This document shows positions 10,988 through 23,592 of a DNA stretch of 64,000 nucleotides, piece by piece. The notes under the pieces were generated by a model. That model made no database searches. It saw nothing but the letters and a program-made list of their open reading frames with translations, and was not told the origin of the DNA. Position 1 is the stretch's first letter, and each line of letters starts with the position of its first letter. The stretch comes from Capniomyces stellatus (taxonomy: Eukaryota > Kickxellomycota > Harpellomycetes > Harpellales > Legeriomycetaceae): contig LUVW01000022.1 in NCBI GenBank assembly GCA_001661515.1, positions 224,085 to 288,084 on the forward strand. The letters are read 5' to 3'. A program made the translations under genes and the position numbers.

Positions 10988-11320
10988 ATGCTCAAACACA
11001 TGTTTGGGGTTTTAGCTGTTTTGTCCTTCACTGCCTCTGCAAAAATAAACCAGAAAGGGAGTAACCGATCATACACGCCCAGTAACCACAAGCAGGGTGG
11101 TGTTCCAGCTATCAGTCATGTATACTCTGCAAACACTCTGCTGCCCAAAGCTAGTGGTACCAAGGCTCCCAAACCCTTGAGTAAGGGTAAAAATAAGGGC
11201 AATGCTAGCAAACATTTCGCCAAAGAACCAGGCATCCATAATCTTGTTCTTGCAAACCTAAGCGATGGTCCTGAAACTATCGGCCAAAAACATCAATGTA
11301 GCAAATCGAAACAAAAATAA
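10988..11320 (+). CDS. Putative small secreted protein
   Basis: An intron-free frame of 110 residues. The first 18 residues (MLKHMFGVLAVLSFTASA) look like a secretion signal with cleavage after Ala-Ser-Ala. The mature part is basic and polar (many Lys, Ser, Gly, Asn) with a single Cys near the end. I do not recognise a family. Support is the signal peptide and a clean start in otherwise gene-poor DNA, with an AT-rich trailer after the stop. It could be a chance frame. Confidence 0.4.
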   Translation: MLKHMFGVLAVLSFTASAKINQKGSNRSYTPSNHKQGGVPAISHVYSANTLLPKASGTKAPKPLSKGKNKGNASKHFAKEPGIHNLVLANLSDGPETIGQKHQCSKSKQK

Positions 11321-11912
11321 AAAAGTGAATCGCGGTTATTGCGTTAAATAAAAGTGTTTTTTTTATTTTTACTTTTATATTATATATTGTCATATCTATC
11401 GTCAGAGTAAAAAACATTTTTGTTTGACAAATGCGCGTATGTGATGGCTCTTAACTCTCACAGTTTGATAATACATAGGCTTGTAGTTGGGGGCAATTAA
11501 CTGTTGAGGCTGGCTTGAGACGTTTATTAGCCTGCTAGTTTTGTTTGAGTTGAATGTTAAGGCACAGATCAATTGATCTATCATTTATTTCCGTGTTGTT
11601 TTGCAAATTTAAATTGGTAAATGTAGAATTTCACTTTCGCGTTTCTATTATTTACTGAAAAACAATTATTTTTTTTCATTTATTTTTCTTTTGTTTATGT
11701 TGATTTGTACCAGGCAAGTAAAAGATTTTATGAAATCGAATAAAAAAGCAGCCAAGTTTAAGCAGTTAATAAAAGCTTTGATTCTTTCGTTGTAACCACA
11801 ATACGCACAAAGACTTTTTTTGATAATCATTAAAGAAACAACAGAACAAATAACCCGACTTGCAAACAATAATAAGACACAAAACTACAACAAACAATCA
11901 CGATGGATACAG
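11321..11912. other. Intergenic region
   Basis: About 590 bases of AT-rich DNA between the small secreted-protein candidate and the Drn1-like gene. Nothing is recognised beyond the presumed promoter of the latter. Confidence 0.55.
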
Positions 11913-14835
11913 GATCGGGTAAAATGTAAGAAATAGGCTCTGATTAATTTAAAACACAAGCATTCAACCATGGATGCAAAACAGTAAAAGTGGAACTTAA
12001 AGGCGATTCTTGTGGTATGGTATACAATGCACTTTGTAGCTAGCAACTTATTAAACTATACTAAACGTACGTTATTCAATAGATTGGTTGCAGGGTCGGT
12101 AAATGGAAAGTTTGCAGAGTTTTTTGGAAAGGTGGCAAAAATGAATGAAAAGGGAGGTCCTTTTGATTTGCTGCTAATCTCGGGCGATTTTTTTGGGTCA
12201 GAGGATGACGAGCAGCTTGACCAATTGCTAGAAAACAAGTACAATGGTAATTCAAGGCTTTTCTTTTTTGCTTTAACTTGATTAACAAAAATAGAAATAG
12301 TAATAGAAAACCTTGTATCAAAAGTTAATTCTGTTGCTTGATGGATTAAATAGTACCGATATCAGTGTATTTTATTGGGGGAGGTAACCAACTGCCTGAA
12401 AAGGTGCTTGAAAAGCTCGGTGGGAGTAGAGATGGTGGTGAAATATGCGAAAACGTGTTTTACTTGGGCAAAAGCGGTGTATTGCAGACAACACAGGGTT
12501 TAAGAGTTGCTTACGTTGGTGGAAGGGAGTATGTGGAAAGCAATGGGCATGGTGAAGATGTAAGCTTGGATTTGTTATTAAATAACAACACTCTTGGTTT
12601 ATTGTACTGGAGCTGTGTTTAAATATGGCAGAGTCAATCCAATAATAATAAAAAAAGCAGTTATTTAGATGAGTGTTTGGAGTAAGGGATGCTATATTGC
12701 ACAATTTAATACGATGAAATGTTTATAAACCATGGTGTTTGGCTAGGATGGTGAGGAAGAAGGCCGTGATAAGCTGCAAATGTGTACAATCAAGGACACC
12801 GATAACGTGAGAAAAATGTCAGGCTTGAAGACCAAGGCAGAGAGATCAGCACCAGTCAAAACGTCCAAGACAACGATAGAAATCAGTAACCAGTCAGGGA
12901 TAGAGTTTGCAAATATTGATGTGTTGCTGACGTATGAGTGGCCAAGGGATGTGGGGAAAGGATCAGCCGCTTCTAGCCCTGGACTGGAGAAAGAGGGGAG
13001 TAAGTTGATATCTGACCTCTGTGCTGACTTGAAGCCTAGGTATGTGTTTGGATCAAGCGAGGCTGTGTTTTATGAGCGGGAGCCATTTGTCTATGGGGAA
13101 GAGATTAAAGTTGGAGTTGATGGGGCTAGCGGCGAGAGTAGGATTAAACATTACACCCGGTTTATTGGACTTGGTGGTTTTATGGCAGAAAAGAAATCAA
13201 GGGTAAGATGCTTTATTTAACTGGTTATTTCTTATTTGTTTTTTTGGCTTTAAAGAGTAAGGAATGTTTGTGTAGTTGGACCAGACCATTCGGGTTTTAA
13301 GTATGGATTGGTTGTGGGTGTTGTTGTATACAAATTGGTCTAATCAAGTTGGGTTTGTGGTTATTTGGGTACTGTAGTGGTTTTATGCTGTGAAGATAAA
13401 TCCGCTGCAGAAGGTAAATAGGGGAGAGGCGCCAGCAGGGATATTTCCACCAAACTGTACAGAATGCCCATTCTACATTGAGGGGTCCAAAAAACGAGGT
13501 ATCTCCGAGGTGGGGGAGGATGAAGGGGTTGGAGGGTACTTTTGGGGTCAGAATTCCGAGGCACAAGGCCGCAAGAAGGTGCCTCATCCAAACTACGTAT
13601 GTAGAAAGTGCAATATTCCAGGCCACTTTATCCAGGATTGCCCAGAGTTAGCGGGAGATAGAGATCAAAACGAAAGCGGAGGCACCGGTGAGGGCAAAGG
13701 AAAGATACAAAAACCGTTGCCAGAAGACTACGTGTGCAAGATTTGTTTTAAAAAGGGCCACTGGATAAGAGAGTGTCCGGACAGCAACAGAAACGTTGAA
13801 AGACCCGAGAGCCGGGTAGACGAGCGGTCAAAGTGCTGGTTCTGTTTGGCAAACCCGACGGTTGAAAAGCACCTTATAGTGTCTATTGGGGACGAGGTTT
13901 ATGTTGCTATGGCTAAGGGCGGGTTGGTAAGCAGAGCCGCGCCTGGCCAAGGAGACGAGTTTGATGACCCAGAAAAGGAATTGGAGCCAGTGGTGCCAGG
14001 AGGAGGCCACGTACTTATAGTCCCAATTGAACACATCAAATCCTTTTACGACAACTCTGACATAAGCGTCAATGACCAGCAGGCTCACTCAAACTCACCA
14101 CTGATGGTTGAAACAACAAAATATATCGACACTTTGCACAAACTGTTTGACCAATTTGACTGCGTTCCTATCGCTTTTGAACTATGCAGACGCGTTGCTT
14201 TTCAGCATGCCCACATTCAAGTTGTTCCACTGCCAAAGAAATATTTGAGCAGCGTTAGGAGCGCATTTATGGATTCTGGAAAGAGTGTTGGACTGGACTG
14301 GTCAAGCGAATTGCCTGTAAGTCACGCCTTGTATTATAACTTTCAACTTGATATATGATTTTACTTTAATCTTGACTTTTTTCTTTTCTTTTTTCCTTAA
14401 TTTTTCATCTTTTTTTTTCTTCCAATTTTTCATTATTGTTTATTGTTTGCCTGGTTGTTGTAGGCTGACAAAAATCTTGCCTATTTCAAAATCGTCATCC
14501 CTGACGGCCAATCTCCGATAGTGGCAAACATCCCGTCAAAAGGATATTTTGATTTGCAGTATGGAAGGTAAGACATTGCATTGCTGTTTCTATAGTTCTG
14601 GGTGGAGAAAGAAATAACATAAACACGAATTTCTCTCCCACACCGAGTCTACTTCCATTTGACTGTTAATTTTGTTTTTGTTTTGTTTGTATATGTCCAT
14701 AGACGTGTTTTGGCTGAACTCATGGAAATACCAAATGGTGATGACTGGAGAGCTTGTGTACAATCCCCTGAAAAAGAGAAACAATACACAACCGACTTTG
14801 CCACTGCTTTTAGAAGATTTGAGGCGACTCCATAA
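11913..14835 (+). CDS. CWF19L1/Drn1-like RNA-processing protein with two zinc knuckles, 7 exons
   Basis: Related to human CWF19L1 and yeast Drn1, which work with the lariat-debranching enzyme on spliceosome-released introns. Exons: 11913..11935, 12083..12246, 12354..12559, 12747..13202, 13378..14316, 14464..14567, 14703..14835. Phases agree throughout and give 674 residues. The N-terminal metallophosphatase-like domain shows ILVAGSVNGKF, FDLLLISGDFFGS, PISVYFIGGGNQLPE and IDVLLTYEWP. Two CCHC zinc knuckles follow (CRKCNIPGHFIQDCP and CKICFKKGHWIRECP) in the linker. The C-terminal CwfJ domains follow, with CWFCLANPTVEKHLIVSIGD, HVLIVPIEHIKSF, the HIT-like QHAHIQVVPLP, and a tail with YGRRVLAELM and DDWRAC. 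Human CWF19L1 and yeast Drn1, as I recall them, lack the knuckles. The first coding exon is only 23 nt. Confidence 0.9.
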
Positions 14836-15518
14836 GTGTTTATTCAGGGTTTAATACTTCTCTTTTTTCTTATTATTTTCTTTTATCTCTTCATCCTTTG
14901 GGTCTACCTACTTTTAATTTTTTGGACTGTCCTGATTTATAGTTTGCGTTATATTGTATATATTACACCTTCAAATCCTTGCTTTTGCTTTAATAACATC
15001 GCAGCTATGCGTACTATGGATCCGAATTTAAAGCGTTGCTATTTTGCTTTGCAGATTCGCTGCGTTTTAATTTGCTTCTTTTTTTTTTTGCCATGTTTTA
15101 TTGGGCTATTTCTACCCTATTAGCTATTTTGCCCTTCTCGAACTTGAACTTGGTTAATTTTACTGAAGCTTGTTATGTTTTGTTTATTACTCCATATTGC
15201 TTGTTATATTATTGTTTTTGTCTTTTTCTATCTTGTTTCTTTTTTTTCTTCTTCTTCCTTTTGAGGCTTGGTATGTTTACAACAAACACAGACTAGTGTA
15301 TACGATCACAGTTTGGAATTATAAAGTGTACAGCACATACACTCTGATACATAAATAACTAGCGAGGTTCGGACTTCGTAAATAGCAATAAGTAATATTC
15401 GGATTGTTTTAATCAATCGTGTTAACAGGCATTGAGAATCGGCAATCTCTAGTAAAATACAATAAACACACATAAAATATAACCGGAGCCCAAGCGGAAA
15501 TAGCTGGGGATAGAAGAA
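14836..15518. other. Intergenic region, T-rich
   Basis: About 680 bases of T-rich sequence between two convergent-direction neighbours on the plus strand. Frames here are hydrophobic low-complexity translations of poly-T and are not considered genes. Confidence 0.6.
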
Positions 15519-18378
15519 ATGACCAGAAACACAAAAATATTGAGGGTTCTGTACCTTTGTATATTTGGTTCTGTTGTAATCGGTTATTGTGAAGGCAATT
15601 CGAGTGGCCAAGACCAAAACCAAAATGAGCAAAGTGGCGACACCAAATCTGAAACAAATTCCAGAAACGTTAACAAAAAGCTGTTCACTAACGAAATGTA
15701 CTCGGAAAGCCTATTTATCAAGCCGGTGATAAACAATCAAGGCATAGAAAGTACGCAGTATGGAAACAAGGTTATTGCTCAGTTTGATTTCCAGATGAAA
15801 ACAGTAAAGAAGAATTCAGAAAAATGTAAGGGTTGTTTTTACATCATTTTGTTGAATAAAGAGCTTGGAATATCCCAGCCCCTTTCTTTGTTTACAGGAA
15901 TAAAATTCATTGCACTAAAAGGGTTATATGTTAGAAATTCAAAAAAAAAAACAGTTGGTAACAATAAATTGCATGATTGTGTACTTTATTATATAAAAAT
16001 ATGATTAGATGAGCATTATCGATTGTACCCAAGACAGATTGGAGAAATGGTTCAGAAAAACAATATTACCGAGTTTAACCTTGCGTTTTCGCAAGGAATG
16101 TGGAGAAGTGACTTTTGGGGACATCCGCCCACCAACAATGCGGGTACTGGAGCTGAAATATGGGCACGTTTTGGAAATCCTGTAGAGTAAGTATAAAAGC
16201 AGCTCTATGAGCTTTCGATACGAATATTTATTCATAGCCAGCAATTAGTGAATGTATGTGCGGTCTATTTTCGATATACTGTTGAAGGACGCGTTTTAGG
16301 GTATATGAGTTTATATACAGCACAACAGAGCGTTTGACAGCAGCGGTATATTTGTTGTTGATTTAGAGAGAGGCAAAGTAACTGGAACGATCTAATAAAC
16401 ACACTATCAGGGATATTCTGTGCCTCGCTAAACCAGGCAGATTTGAACAATGTGGTACTTCCACAGCATGCGTTTGTAGACCAAAACGATAGCAAGGACA
16501 CTAAAAACGACAACCTTTTGTATGGGGTTTTAGCAAGAGAGAATCTATGTACAGAAAATCTTACCCCTTTTTTGAAACAGCTACCTTGCCAATCCAAAGT
16601 AATTAAGCTATAAACCAACTATCATCATTGTACTATTTAACTTTTCCTACCACCTCTTATCAATCTATGTTTATTGAAGAAAAAGGTGCTATTGAACTAC
16701 TGGTTAGAAACAACAAAGTAATTGATGAATAAGACACTAGATGGATAGATAAATAATGATAAATAAATTGTAGGGTGGAATTGCAAGTCTGCTTAACGCA
16801 CATAAACTGTTGGATTCAGAGTATTACTCCATGGCAGTTTCGCACAAGGAGGAATGCGAAGACGAAAACTGTGTAAACAAAGTGTGGACTTTTAAACAAA
16901 CAATAACAGCCGTGTTTAAAAGCGATGGAAAGACCATCAACACCGAAACCTTGTTCAACTCCAAAATTGAACATCCTTGTCCTGCAGCAGAATCAAGCAA
17001 AATCTACTTTATCCCTAACTCCAAACAAAGCCGAGATTATGGTTTTGTTCCGCTGCCAAACTACAAAAACGAGTTGACAACCAGTTTGGGTGTTGTTGTT
17101 TTTGATTTAATTGACCACTTGGGTAAATAACCAATCTATTGCATATCTATATTTGCTATTTCTTCATGATTGTCGGTTTGCCACAAGTACCGCTATTTTT
17201 ACTTATTTATTTGCTTGAAACCTGTTAAGCCTGCTGCCAAATCTACGATGCTAACGCCATATTACCATTTGTGTATTATTATTTTTAGTTCCTGGGATCT
17301 CTGTCACTATTCCAACCTTAAATGGTAAGTTAAATCATAGAAACAAACAAAGGACTTTTTATTTATATCCTCTCTTCACTTGGTCTGAAACCCCGTTTAG
17401 TGTAGTTCGAAAATGAATATTAATTTTGTGACTGGAATGACTATAGATGCTGGTGCCAAATCCCCTGTAACAATACACAGATATATCACTGGGTCGCCTG
17501 GTGTAAGCGGCGGCGTCCAGATAGTTCTGGAAAACAACTCTGAAACCAGCCGTGATGTTGTTCTGTTTGACTCTATTCCCTGGTACTTGCAGGTCTACCT
17601 ACACACACTGCGGGTAAAGTCAGGAGACAATAAAAAACCTGTTGAAATTGGTAATTAATAATAAATGACTATTTATCTTTTTTTTCTTTCTCAACTTTTT
17701 TCTCTCTTCAGTCTTTTTATTACACTTTTTGATTTGTCTGAACCAACACAAGAACGTACATACATTTACTTGCTTCCAATTGTTTTACACTAGACCCAAA
17801 AAAGCTTTATTTCAAGTCTGCTGTCGCTAGGAAACACCCGGCTTTGCTCGAACTCAAGCTCCATCTTTTGCCCACATCCACCACAATTGTTTCCTACTCG
17901 TTCGACAGAGTTTTTATTAAAATTGAAGAACACCCTCCAGATGCCAACCGTGGATTCAATGTTGGGCCGGCTATAGTCAAGTTTAATAGCAGCAGCTCTG
18001 GACTTGCTAAAGACTCTGCTGACTCTGACTACCCTCTGTCTTGTTTGATTCAGTATTTATTACTTGATAAAGTGGTGTAAGCATCTTTATTTATCACTTA
18101 TCTACTTGTTTATTTATTCATTATTTGTTTGTTTGTTTATTCCTGGTTTTGTAAACTACTTGATATACTCTTAAAGTTATTAAAAAGTTATCATCCTCCT
18201 ATTCGATTGTAGAGGTACTTGCAAAGCTCGAGTTTACTCGGAATTGTTCTTGGCTTCCTTGCCAACCCCCGACTTTTCTATGCCGTATAACGTCATAACA
18301 TTCACATTGACTGTGCTGGCTTTGTACTTTGGCAGAGTTTACAACTTGTTTGCAAAGGAGTTCGTTTGTGAAAAATAG
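15519..18378 (+). CDS. GPI16: GPI transamidase subunit GPI16/PIG-T, 8 exons
   Basis: Subunit of the ER GPI-transamidase that attaches GPI anchors to proteins; in the family it is disulfide-linked to the catalytic subunit Gpi8/PIG-K. Exons: 15519..15825, 16009..16186, 16367..16598, 16774..17122, 17289..17324, 17447..17650, 17794..18076, 18213..18378. Phases agree and give 584 residues, close to human PIG-T (578). An N-terminal signal (ILRVLYLCIFGSVVIGYCEG) leads into family blocks YRLYPRQIGEMVQ, NLAFSQGMWRSDFWG, INTLSGIFCASLN, RENLCTENLTPFLKQLPC, FDSIPWYLQVYLHTL, PDANRGFNVGPAIV and LPTPDFSMPYNVITF. One C-terminal membrane helix follows. Exon 6 must begin at 17447: nearer AGs at 17400 and 17405 break the frame. 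Exon 5 is only 36 nt. Confidence 0.93.
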
Positions 18379-18817
18379 TCTTGTTTATTCGGTCTTACAC
18401 TATTGATTATACCATAACTACTCCGCCTTTAAACCCCACGTGCTATCTTTATACCTGATGTTCAAAAAATTAGTGCGACTCTTTTTTTTTTACTTTACTT
18501 GTTATTTTTGTTGTTATTTATTGCTTATTTCTATTTATATTATGTCTTTTCAGATAGTTAATAAAATCAAAATGTTGGTAATATATACTTTAATAGTTAA
18601 CGCTTGACTTGGTCTAGCTTGACTTGGCCTAGCTTTACTTGGTATTGATAAAAATAAAATCACAGGTTTACTAGTCTAAATATTTTATAATTAAAAACAA
18701 CAATAATAATCGCAACAATCGGCCAATAAATAAAAGTACAATAATGATACTATAACTGAAACCAGCAACATCTAATAACAGGTGTACAACTGATATAGCA
18801 TCTGATCCTGTCTGACT
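18379..18817. other. Intergenic region between convergent genes
   Basis: About 440 bases between the 3' ends of GPI16 (plus) and the unassigned membrane protein (minus). It has poly-T and AATAAA-like sequences fitting 3' processing signals, and nothing else recognised. Confidence 0.55.
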
Positions 18818-19952
18818 CTAAGCGCTTTTGTTGTGGTACTTTTTGCGTTCCAACTCAATAATGAGCTTGTTTTCTTCAATATATCCTACCCTTATAAATA
18901 ACGCAAAGGCATAAATCAAACTGGGAAGCGACCAAAACATCATTTCAGCAACGCCTAGTCCCCAAAAGCACACTACTTGGAACACGAACCCTGCCAATAC
19001 GATTGAGAGCGTGTAGAACAGCCCAACCCCAATATCATCAACAAACCCAACATCCAGTTTTTTTGTTCTGTTGAATGTTTCGACTATTTGCTTCGCCTTA
19101 AAAAACCCAATCTGCTCTAGCGCTTCAACAACTCTACATACAGCCAGATTATAGCTGAACGACTCTTTGCCTTTTTGTCCGTTTTTGCTAGGACTGCTGA
19201 AATAGTTCATGTTTATCGTTACAATACTGCACGAAAGATACAAAGCCGTCAAAGACTGGACTATTGCTAACCGGCAATATCCATGGCTGATTGGAAACCC
19301 TCCCATCAACAACTCTGGCTGCACCCCGCCTGGTGTTTTATACAAACTCAATGTTACAATCGAGTACCTACAAGCAAACATTTGAAGAGTTTGCACACAA
19401 AGATTTCTTGATTAGTAAGGCGGAAATAAAAGAAATAGTTCAGTACACTTTACAATGCTCGCTTATACAGTTAGCCGCTAAAATAAACTTACGCTACCAA
19501 GAGCATTATTGAAAGCGTGAAAACTTGTGCCTAATGGTTGTACATACATAATCATCAATGTTAGTCTCACTCAGCCAACTTTATATACAATGTGTATAAG
19601 CCAAACTCCTTTATTAAACTTTAAACGTTATGCTTTAAAGGCAAGAGTAAAAAAAAGTAAAAGCAAATTAGAAAAGTGTTCTTACTGAAATCAGCGCTAT
19701 TTCCCTCTCGTTCTGTTCTCGGATATTTTTTATGACATAATCTTGCTCTGTTGGAAGTATTATTTATTCCATTTTACTTTACTTTATTTTTTGCCTTTTT
19801 TTGTTGCCATTGTGGTTAGCATTCAATGTTATTTTACAATTGCCACTTTTAAACTCGGCGGCTTGGATAAAGCTACAAAGACGCGGTTGGCACCACAGAA
19901 TTGTATATTAATAACAACACCTACCTTCCTCCGTCAGAAAATCATTTTGCAT
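18818..19952 (-). CDS. Unassigned multi-pass membrane protein, 4 exons
   Basis: Exons on the minus strand: 19952..19925, 19747..19686, 19530..19493, 19367..18818. Phases agree and the product has 225 residues. The N-terminus is acidic and soluble (MQNDFLTEEEQDYVIKNIRE). Four likely membrane segments follow: VFTLSIMLLVAYSIVTLSLY, a segment around QSLTALYLSCSIVTI, GVGLFYTLSIVLAGFVFQVV, and MMFWSLPSLIYAFALFI. The end is a charged, Lys-rich tail (ENKLIIELERKKYHNKSA). I do not recognise the family. The first three exons are very short (28, 62 and 38 nt), so annotation that starts at the long last exon would lose the N-terminus and the first helix. The start codon is inferred from frame and splice phase only. 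Confidence 0.6.
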
Positions 19953-22032
19953 CTCCAGAGGTCTATTATCTGCCTTAATTGATTCTGAATTGAATATCGA
20001 ATCCAAAAACTTTGTTCTATGCTTTATCATTTCTAGTTCCTAAGTTTACTCTCCTCCTGTCAAACAAGTTTCTCAAAGAATATACTTGGTCAATTCAAGA
20101 TTCTGATTCAAAAACATACACACTCTGTTTGTTTCGGTTGTTTATCTTTGATGATTGCTATAGAAAAATGTGTGTATCTCTATTACCCAAAACGGTTTCT
20201 AAACTAGAATTCTTTTAAAAAAAAACTATCGAGTTTCACTCTATTTTACTTTGAATTTCTTCAAACTACCCAACATTTCAAGCTTAATTAAGTCGGATCG
20301 AGATGGATCTATTTCAACTCCATTTTGTTTTTTTCCACCCATTGTCTTTCTTATATGGCTATTTCGAGTCTCGAACTTTCTTAATACAACTTCCTCCAAT
20401 TATCTGTCAATGCTTATTTTGCAGCATTGATAAAACTAACTAAATCAATTCATCAAACATCTTCTTGCTCATTGGTTCCTATAAGATTAATAAATAAAAT
20501 CAATCTAAAAAACTTGTATATGAAGGGGAAAAAAAAGTTTTGGAATTCGGCTAATATCGCCGATTAGCTGCTACGTAGAGTTATTACTCGCTAGTTTCTT
20601 TATGGATGTGCTCTGCTTTTCTGTCGATTATAGCTCAAAATATAGTATATGAGCGGTATAAACAAACTATATACCATAAACTAACCTACAGATTTATGGA
20701 TTTTTGGCATTTATACAATATTTCGATTAAGCTACTTTAAGTCACGGTTTAATTGGATCTCTTTTTGGAAATAACCCTTTCCTGATTTCATGGTTTTTGA
20801 TGTTGGTTTGGTTGAATAGGAAAGTCAACTGATGGTTTGTGGTTAAGAAATGGGCGAAATTGCTTTAAAAGGTACTATACTATACATCATTTTGTTCTCA
20901 TTACTGAGAATGGCATGACTTTGGGAAGCGATTGACTGATTAGTAGTGTTGAATAATTTCAGATGATTTCTTTATACTCACATCCCAAACAAACACCAAT
21001 TGTGCAGCTACTACACATCATAGCTCTCATGAGTTTGGTGAAATATGGTATCAACACGGTCATTGTTTTTGTAAAACAACTAAACCCTTCGTATAAATTG
21101 TTTGTATGTGGTAAACAAACCTGCAGCTTTATTTCACCTTTCAAGAAAAAAAAAGACGATCTTTATTTGACCAATTTAATTTAAAATAAAGTCAGCCTAC
21201 ATGACCACCGAGTAAACTACACATAAATGGATGTATTTATGTTTGGCTGCTGGGCACCTGAACTTGATGATTAATATTGCAAAGTATTCTTTATTGAAGT
21301 GCAATTAGTATTAATAGTATTTCCAAGAATCATGCGTGTAAGTAGATCTTTGTGCGCCAATTTTGAAATACTCTATTTATTACTCGAACTTTATGTCTCG
21401 CGTTTTGTTTTGCTAAGAATAAACCCAACAACAGAATAAAGCTAAAAAAAAATACCGACAATGGAAATGCCAATAGTAATCCGACTTATTAATAATCCAA
21501 TGATTGATTTGATTGGAAAAATGCCAAATTTTTCTTTAATTATTACAAAGTACTTAATGGCTTGTTTACAGTTTACAGGTAAACCAAATAATCAATGGCA
21601 AAAAAAAAACGAAATATTTTAAGAACAGCTTAAACAATCAACACAAACCCAATCAAAGGAAAGTTTATTTAAAACGCATTATAAAAAAAAGTTGAAAGGA
21701 GGTGTTTTTCTGTATAATGCAAACAAACGGCCAACGCCAAGCTAGTCAAGCTAGTCAATTGCAAATAGTATCAATAGTATTACAAGTGCTAAAACTCACT
21801 TACAGTATGGCGATACACTGAATTTTAAAAAGGCGCTATATACAAAAAATCAAATCCATTAAAAGTATAAAAAGCCGACACTGGTACCCTCAGACAATCG
21901 GACACCAAAATATTTCAAATTGATTTTTTTTATAAAAAAAGTCAACATTCCGCTATAGATATAACAATACATTATTTGATAAAGGTTTTCACCATCCTTG
22001 AACACATTTTTTAGGCAATATAACTCATAAAC
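19953..22032. other. Intergenic region
   Basis: About 2.1 kb of AT-rich DNA. Short frames exist but none shows composition or similarity that I can support. The right end should contain the promoter of the first Pmp3 gene, including a TATA-like box at 21866. Confidence 0.55.
21866..21874 (+). promoter_or_regulatory. TATA-like box upstream of the first Pmp3 gene
   Basis: TATAAAAAG lies about 160 bases before the start codon at 22033, a spacing similar to that seen before the ZIP gene. It is a sequence match only. Confidence 0.35.
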
Positions 22033-22248
22033 ATGGTTGTAGAAAGACAAAGTCAAGGAGTTTTGGCCCTGCTGGCATTCTTTTTGCCTCCTCTTGCGGT
22101 ATACATGGAAAGAGGCTGCGACGCTTCGGTTTGGATCAACATAATACTAACACTGCTATTCTTTTTCCCAGGTTTTATTCATGCGCTGATCATAATTTTG
22201 AACAGAAAGCCGCCCGTTGATGGAAGTAACATGATCAGCAAAGCCTAA
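22033..22248 (+). CDS. Pmp3/UPF0057 small membrane proteolipid
   Basis: A 71-residue, intron-free protein of the Pmp3 family. These are small hydrophobic plasma-membrane proteolipids linked in yeast and plants to membrane potential and salt tolerance. The diagnostic core is present: two helices (VLALLAFFLPPLAVYMERGC and WINIILTLLFFFPGFIHALI) joined by the short GCDASVW loop, with the family PPLAVY and PGFIHA signatures. The tail is short, as in yeast Pmp3 (55 residues). A paralogue with a long tail lies 1.3 kb downstream in the same orientation, so this looks like a local duplication. Confidence 0.92.
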   Translation: MVVERQSQGVLALLAFFLPPLAVYMERGCDASVWINIILTLLFFFPGFIHALIIILNRKPPVDGSNMISKA

Positions 22249-23592
22249 GCCACATCCAGCTGATTCCCGTAGTTTTGGCTTTTCCAGCTCATACATAATT
22301 TATTTTTATTTTCAACAATATAGAACCATTGTGTGCCATTTTTATTTTGCTAACGAAACTGGTCGTTTAAATAAAATATTTCAATGGAGAAATGTATAAT
22401 GTAATATCGAGTATTTGTAAAATGTCGATTTATTGGGCTGGTTACAGGATAGTTTACAAATTATTGATGGTTTACAAAATTTAATAAATAAATGGCAAGC
22501 TTTAATAGTTTGACATTTAAATTTTATACCATATCAATTGTCAATCTTTGCAAAGACATGTTAACATCAACTTTCAACCTCAATCAAATTAAAAGAAAGA
22601 GAAAAACGATGCAAGTTTGGTTAGTAGTAGTCGTGTATCAGGATGTAACAAATAAGCGCCGAGATGAACTATTCAAACACTGGCTCAGCAACTCTGAGTT
22701 TCGCGCTGTTACCTGGGTCATGCTAAAGGCAATTCAAGAGCTATTTAGCCAACTGGCCTTCCCAACACTTTTAACGTAATTATCGAATGTTCAAGTGTAG
22801 GATTTCCCAACTTCATTCTCCCTCTTTTTTGTTATTTTAGTAAATTCAATGTAATCGCTATTGGTTTTGTGAAACTGTGTATGGAAATCAAAACATGGGC
22901 GTGGAAATGTTTGGGTAGAATTTAAGTCAAAATAATTTGTTTTTGGCAAGTTTTTGATTTGGTTCGATATGGTTTTACCTGTTTGTTCCTTGCAATCGAG
23001 AAAAACTGTGTAGGTGTTATTAATAGGAATAACATCCAAGACAATGGAGTGTGATTTTAGTGGAGAGAAAGAACTGAATTTTTTTTAAAAAGAAAGAAGA
23101 AAAAAAAGTACAAGTTATCATTTAATGTTTGTCAACGACTCGTGTGGTTTATTTGGATACGAGTAATTAGCTGTGGCATGTGGCTATTGATTAATCATTA
23201 TAGTACTTAAACAGAATATTCTCAACACATTTCAGGTTTAGACAATATATATACTTGTCATTTTTAGCTTTGAAAAAAGTACCAGGGTTGTGGGTTAGTA
23301 TATAAACACTACAATACGCAAAATAGGGTCAAGTATAGTAGACTAGAGACAAACACAATTTTTATTTTTAATCGTTTTCCTTTTGCTTAAAGAAAAGAAA
23401 ATCAAAGACTACTTTGGTCGACAATTGGATTTCGGTAATATAAAGGTAATGTGAAATAATAATATATGACATAGTTTGAAAATGGTGATAAAAATCGATA
23501 TGTTTCTTGTTCTTAACACAAATGCTAATGACTGTGCAATGCAATAGAAAATATTTTTGCGTGTTGCAAGGATAAATATAGAATAACAAGCC
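22249..23592. other. Intergenic region between the two Pmp3 genes
   Basis: About 1.3 kb. A 95-codon frame at 22492-22779 lacks any recognisable feature and is not called. A TATATAAA element near 23299 lies about 290 bases before the second Pmp3 gene. Confidence 0.5.

Noticed and set aside
12012..12082. Alternative start of the Drn1-like protein at 12012
   Set aside because: The residues before 12083 lie in intron 1; joining 11935 to 12083 gives the family sequence ILVAGSVNGKF.
17401..17446. Extension of GPI16 exon 6 upstream (MNINFVTGM)
   Set aside because: Acceptors at 17400 or 17405 conflict in phase with exon 5; the acceptor at 17446 fits.
22492..22779. 95-codon frame between the Pmp3 genes
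   Set aside because: No recognisable domain, no splice or leader support, and a composition like the surrounding non-coding DNA.
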